Shown here: positions 51,164-53,864 of the stretch, piece after piece
How positions within the stretch are numbered: the stretch's first letter is position 1
How the letters are laid out: the number at the start of each line of letters is the position of its first letter
Assembly (NCBI GenBank): GCA_947630645.1
Contig: CANRIF010000004.1
Coordinates: 1-53,864 of the forward strand
From: an uncultured Oscillospiraceae bacterium
GTDB lineage: Bacteria > Bacillota > Clostridia > Oscillospirales > Oscillospiraceae
Length of the DNA stretch: 53,864 nucleotides
Reading direction: 5' to 3'
Program-made: the position numbers and the translations under genes
Notes under the pieces: model-generated
The model's database searches: none
Seen by the model: only the letters and a program-made list of their open reading frames with translations
Told to the model about the DNA's origin: nothing

Positions 51164-52226
51164 GGTCCACCTCTTCCCACATTTTCGCCAGCGCCTCGCT
51201 GTCCATATCGTGTACGGCCTTGAGAAGGCTATCTCTTGCCGTCTGGCCCAGATCGTCAAAGGCGGTGTACTCCTTCCCGCCCCACACGAACCGCATCCCC
51301 TCCGCCGAGTAGGACGGTGCCTGGTCGAACCGCCGGGCCAGTTCCTTCGCCCGCCGCAGCTCCGTCCAGGCCCGTTCCCCGCCGCCCGTCATCAGTTCGG
51401 CGTAGGCCAGGCTGACCCGCAGCGCCACGCAGGGCTTGTCCAGCAGATCGCACCGATCCGGCTCCCGGAACCCCTCGAAAAAGTCCAGCGCCAGGCGGAT
51501 CAGGTCCCTGCCGGAGGCGAAGTCGCCCTGCTTGAAAAAGACGTTCTCATACCCCATCACGATGCGGATGAAGCGGGCCAGCGTCCCCACCAGGGCCGAG
51601 GAGAGGTACCCCTTGGCCTCCTCGGGCCTGTCCAGCGCCCCGGCCAGGCACAGGCCGATCATGTCGTCGTTTATCCCCCTGGGGTCGTCCTTTTTCAATA
51701 TCTCCAGCATCTTCTCGTCGTCGCCCATGCTGGACCACGCGTTGGCCATGTCCACGTGGATGGAAAGCGCGCTGATCTTCGGGTCGGCGTTCTGCTCCAG
51801 CAGCAGGAGCGATCGCTCCATCAGGCCGACAGCCCGCCGCAAAAGGGCCTCGTCCCGGGCCATGAGGCCGAAATTATAATAGAGTTCCGCGCTCTCATGG
51901 ACGATATCGAAGCTGTTGGGATAGCGCAAAAGCGCCTTTTCCGCCTCGGCCAGACCTGCCATGTCCCGGCCGCGCAGATACGCCTTGAGCCGGGCCGCCG
52001 TATCCGCCTGTCCGCTGCTGTGCATCTCGTAGCCCAGGAGCGCGTCCACCGACGTGCCGAAGAGGTCCGCCAGCTCCACCAGCAGCCCCAGGTCCGGCGC
52101 GGTCAGCCCGGCCTCCCACTTATAGACGGCCCCCGGCGTGACGCCCAGGGCATCCGCCACCCGCTGCTGGGTCAGGCCGTGGTCCTTGCGATATCTGCGG
52201 ATGTTCTCCGCCAAAGCCAATTGCAT
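51153..52226 (-). CDS. XRE-family regulator with TPR-like C-terminus
   Basis: A 357-residue protein with an N-terminal XRE helix-turn-helix (about 5-60; ENIRRYRKDHGLTQQRVADALGVTPGAVYKWEAG) followed by about 290 residues of helical repeats with TPR-like pairs, such as SIHVDMANAWSSMGDDEKMLEILKK. This layout recalls peptide-sensing regulators of the Rgg/PlcR kind, but no signal-peptide gene was found. The ATG at 52226 has GGAGGG upstream. It is coupled to the ABC exporter and probably controls it. Confidence 0.85.
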   Translation of the reverse strand: MQLALAENIRRYRKDHGLTQQRVADALGVTPGAVYKWEAGLTAPDLGLLVELADLFGTSVDALLGYEMHSSGQADTAARLKAYLRGRDMAGLAEAEKALLRYPNSFDIVHESAELYYNFGLMARDEALLRRAVGLMERSLLLLEQNADPKISALSIHVDMANAWSSMGDDEKMLEILKKDDPRGINDDMIGLCLAGALDRPEEAKGYLSSALVGTLARFIRIVMGYENVFFKQGDFASGRDLIRLALDFFEGFREPDRCDLLDKPCVALRVSLAYAELMTGGGERAWTELRRAKELARRFDQAPSYSAEGMRFVWGGKEYTAFDDLGQTARDSLLKAVHDMDSEALAKMWEEVDRED

Positions 52227-52258
52227 CGCTGGTCCCTCCTTCGTTCGTTCCTGCTGTA

Positions 52259-52267
52259 AGTATAGCA
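52259..52267 (-). promoter_or_regulatory. Extended -10 promoter of the XRE-ABC operon
   Basis: TGC-TATACT on the minus strand is a full extended -10; no good -35 box is seen at the usual distance, which is acceptable for extended -10 promoters. It is about 35 bases before the start codon. Confidence 0.5.
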
Positions 52268-52350
52268 ATTCTCGCCCCCATTTTGACCGCACCATCCGTA
52301 TAGTCAGGACAAAAATTTTTATACCTTTCGTATGGGTCCTCCCGGACAGA

Positions 52351-52380
52351 AAAAGGCGGCGGACGCCTGCGCGTCCGCCG
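52351..52380 (-). terminator. Intrinsic terminator of the radical SAM operon
   Basis: CGGCGGACGC and its complement form a 10-bp stem around CTGC. On the minus strand it is followed by CTTTTTC, right after the DUF2344 gene. Confidence 0.88.
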
Positions 52381-52396
52381 TCTTATGCTGTCGCTC

Positions 52397-53029
52397 TCAC
52401 CGGAACGGGGTCATGTCCTCCTTGTAGGCCTCCAGGCGGGTGAAGCGGAAATAGGCCGGAGCATCCTCCCCCAGCGCCGCCATCATCAGTTCCGGGCTGA
52501 CCGTTGGCTCCTGGGCGTGGAGGATAAGTTCCGCCTCCGCCCCGCCATCGGCGTCCGTGAACCGGGCCAGTTTGATGGCCAGGGCGATGTCGTCGGTCCG
52601 CAGGCCCCGCTTGGCCCGATGCTCCACCAAAATGGACTTCTGGGCGAAGAACTCGTTATAAAACGCCGCGTCCCGGCCACCCTTCACGATGCCCTCCAGC
52701 CGCAGCCATTTCAGCTCCGCGCCCTTGCCGGGGGCCTCATATGCCTCCAGGGCCCGGATGCCCTCGGGCATATAGGGGTCCAGCGCCGCGGGCAGCGCCG
52801 CCAGGTCCCGGTCCTCGGTCAGGGCGAAGTCCATGTACTCGCACAGGCTGGCCGTGCCCACGGAGAGCGGCAGGATGATGGATATCTTCGCGTGGGGGTT
52901 GAAGCCCTCGCTGTATTTCAGCGGCACCCCCGCCCGGGAGAACACCCGCTGCATGGTACGCATCAGATCCAGGTGGGAGATGTACACCGCCCGGCCCGTC
53001 TTGGCAAATCTCAATCGCAGCTTATCCAC
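52397..53029 (-). CDS. TIGR03936-family (DUF2344) radical SAM-associated protein
   Basis: A 210-residue protein with the family start LRLRFAKTGRAVYISHLDLMRTMQRVFSRAG, then YSEGFNPHAKISIILPLSVG. Members are encoded next to, or fused with, TIGR03960 radical SAM proteins; the target of the pair is unknown. Its start overlaps the end of the radical SAM gene by 8 bases. Confidence 0.88.
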   Translation of the reverse strand: MDKLRLRFAKTGRAVYISHLDLMRTMQRVFSRAGVPLKYSEGFNPHAKISIILPLSVGTASLCEYMDFALTEDRDLAALPAALDPYMPEGIRALEAYEAPGKGAELKWLRLEGIVKGGRDAAFYNEFFAQKSILVEHRAKRGLRTDDIALAIKLARFTDADGGAEAELILHAQEPTVSPELMMAALGEDAPAYFRFTRLEAYKEDMTPFR

Positions 53030-53864
53030 GGCACACGCCCTCCTTCAAGAGGCTGGCCGCCCCGCATCCGGCGCAGCCCGCCCGGCAGTCCGGGGTCAGC
53101 ACGCCCTCGTAGGCCCGCTCCCGCTCCCGTTCCAGATGCCGGCGGGATACGGCGCAGTCCATATGCTCCCAGGGCAGCAACTCGTCCACCGGCCGCTCCC
53201 GGGTGCCGTAAAAGTCGATGTCCAGCCCGCAGGCGGGGAACGCCTCCAGCCAGCGGTCCAGGGAAAAGTACTCGCTCCAGCTCTCCAGCCGGCCGCCACG
53301 GCGCCAGACCTCCTCGATCACCGCGCCCACCCGCCGGTCGCCCCGGGCCAGCGCCGCCTCCACCAGGCTCATTTCGGCGTCGTGCCAGTTATAGGTGATG
53401 CTCTTGGCCTTCGCCAGCGCGTCGGTGAGCAGGCCCACCCGGCGCATATACTCCGCCCGGCTGATCTGCGCCTCCCACTGGAAGGGGGTGTGGGGCTTGG
53501 GGATGAATTCCGAAGTGCTGACCGTGACCCGCACGCCCCGGCTCTTGTTGGCCGCGTGCTGCTTCCAGGTCCAAAAGACCTTTTTCGCCAGCTCCGCGAT
53601 GCCCAGCACGTCCTCGTCCGTCTCGGTGGGCAGGCCCAGCATGAAGTAGAGCTTCACGTTGTTCCACCCGCCCTCGAAGGCGATGCGGCAGGAATTGAGA
53701 AGGTCCTCCTCGGTGACGTTTTTATTGATCACGTCCCGCAGCCGCTGGGTCCCCGCCTCTGGGGCGAAGGTGAGGCCGCTCTTACGTACCTGCTGGACCC
53801 GCTGCATGATGTCCATGGAGAAGTTGTCCGCCCGCAGGGACGGCAGGCTCAAGCTGACGCCCCG
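53022..53864 (-). CDS. TIGR03960-family radical SAM protein, C-terminal part
   Basis: The frame is open to the window end, so 281 codons of the C-terminal part are present and the CxxxCxxC cluster motif lies outside. Visible features are LPSLRADNF, SGLTFAPEAGTQRLRDVINKNVTEEDLL and KLYFMLGLPTETDEDV, typical of B12-type-like radical SAM enzymes of this family. A Cys-rich end (CRAGCAGCG) may bind a metal. It pairs with the DUF2344 gene that overlaps it. Confidence 0.9.
   Translation of the reverse strand, partial: RGVSLSLPSLRADNFSMDIMQRVQQVRKSGLTFAPEAGTQRLRDVINKNVTEEDLLNSCRIAFEGGWNNVKLYFMLGLPTETDEDVLGIAELAKKVFWTWKQHAANKSRGVRVTVSTSEFIPKPHTPFQWEAQISRAEYMRRVGLLTDALAKAKSITYNWHDAEMSLVEAALARGDRRVGAVIEEVWRRGGRLESWSEYFSLDRWLEAFPACGLDIDFYGTRERPVDELLPWEHMDCAVSRRHLERERERAYEGVLTPDCRAGCAGCGAASLLKEGVCRG

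Noticed and set aside
1-53864. CRISPR arrays, tRNA or rRNA genes, insertion sequences, phage genes
   Set aside because: Both strands were read for spaced direct repeats, cloverleaf patterns, transposase or integrase motifs and attachment repeats; none was found.

Overview
This is about 54 kb from a GC-rich Gram-positive bacterium, most likely a spore-forming gut Firmicute of the Oscillospirales type. The support is the fused ispH-rpsA gene, a GerW/YtfJ spore protein, DUF1540 and YesL-type proteins, a sortase-type surface protein, lplB/lplC-like sugar permeases, and the lepB-rbgA-rnhB and tig-clpP-clpX-lon gene orders. Species cannot be fixed from the window. No tRNA, rRNA, CRISPR array, insertion sequence or prophage was seen.

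Layout. 1-1.8 kb: the first codons of a UvrD/PcrA-like helicase, a SpoU rRNA methyltransferase, and a lipoprotein barnase with its barstar inhibitor. 1.9-8.5 kb: a two-gene surface operon encoding a 1,814-residue M60 (mucinase-type) metalloprotease with a dockerin, followed by a wall-anchored protein with a possible cohesin-like domain and FIVAR repeats. 8.6-27 kb: a glycan-use region with GH29 alpha-fucosidase, GH2 beta-galactosidase, D-lyxose/mannose isomerase, fructokinase, GH2 beta-mannosidase, a response-regulator-like AraC protein, YesL, GH38 alpha-mannosidase, a sugar ABC importer (two permeases and a binding protein, no ATPase) and GH20 hexosaminidase. 27-32 kb: ispH-rpsA, cmk, a BaiN-like flavoprotein and an RpiR regulator. 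32-44.3 kb: a long minus-strand housekeeping run (tig, clpP, clpX, lon, engB, M50 protease, scpA, scpB, DUF2953, gerW, dacF-like, rluB) behind a metallophosphoesterase. 44.4-49.4 kb: DUF1540, thrC, yraN, rnhB, rbgA, lepB and rplS with its leader. 49.4-53.9 kb: an ABC exporter coupled to an XRE-TPR regulator, and a two-gene radical SAM locus cut by the window end.

How the genes fit together. The cytoplasmic exo-enzymes (fucosidase, beta-galactosidase, hexosaminidase, alpha- and beta-mannosidase) cover nearly every linkage type of a complex N-glycan. None shows a signal peptide, so oligosaccharides are probably imported by the ABC system and taken apart inside. Free mannose could enter glycolysis through isomerization to fructose and then fructokinase. 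The secreted M60 protease would act on the host glycoproteins that carry such glycans. Most operons have a recognisable sigma-A promoter, and three promoters carry inverted repeats that look like operators.

Most interesting points: the dockerin/cohesin-like pair, the N-glycan disassembly set, a receiver domain lacking its phospho-acceptor Asp, a perfect 30-bp palindrome covering the rpiR promoter ahead of essential genes, an internal ribosome binding site in ispH-rpsA with a low-GC patch nearby, and two copies of a structured intergenic element whose stems differ but still pair.
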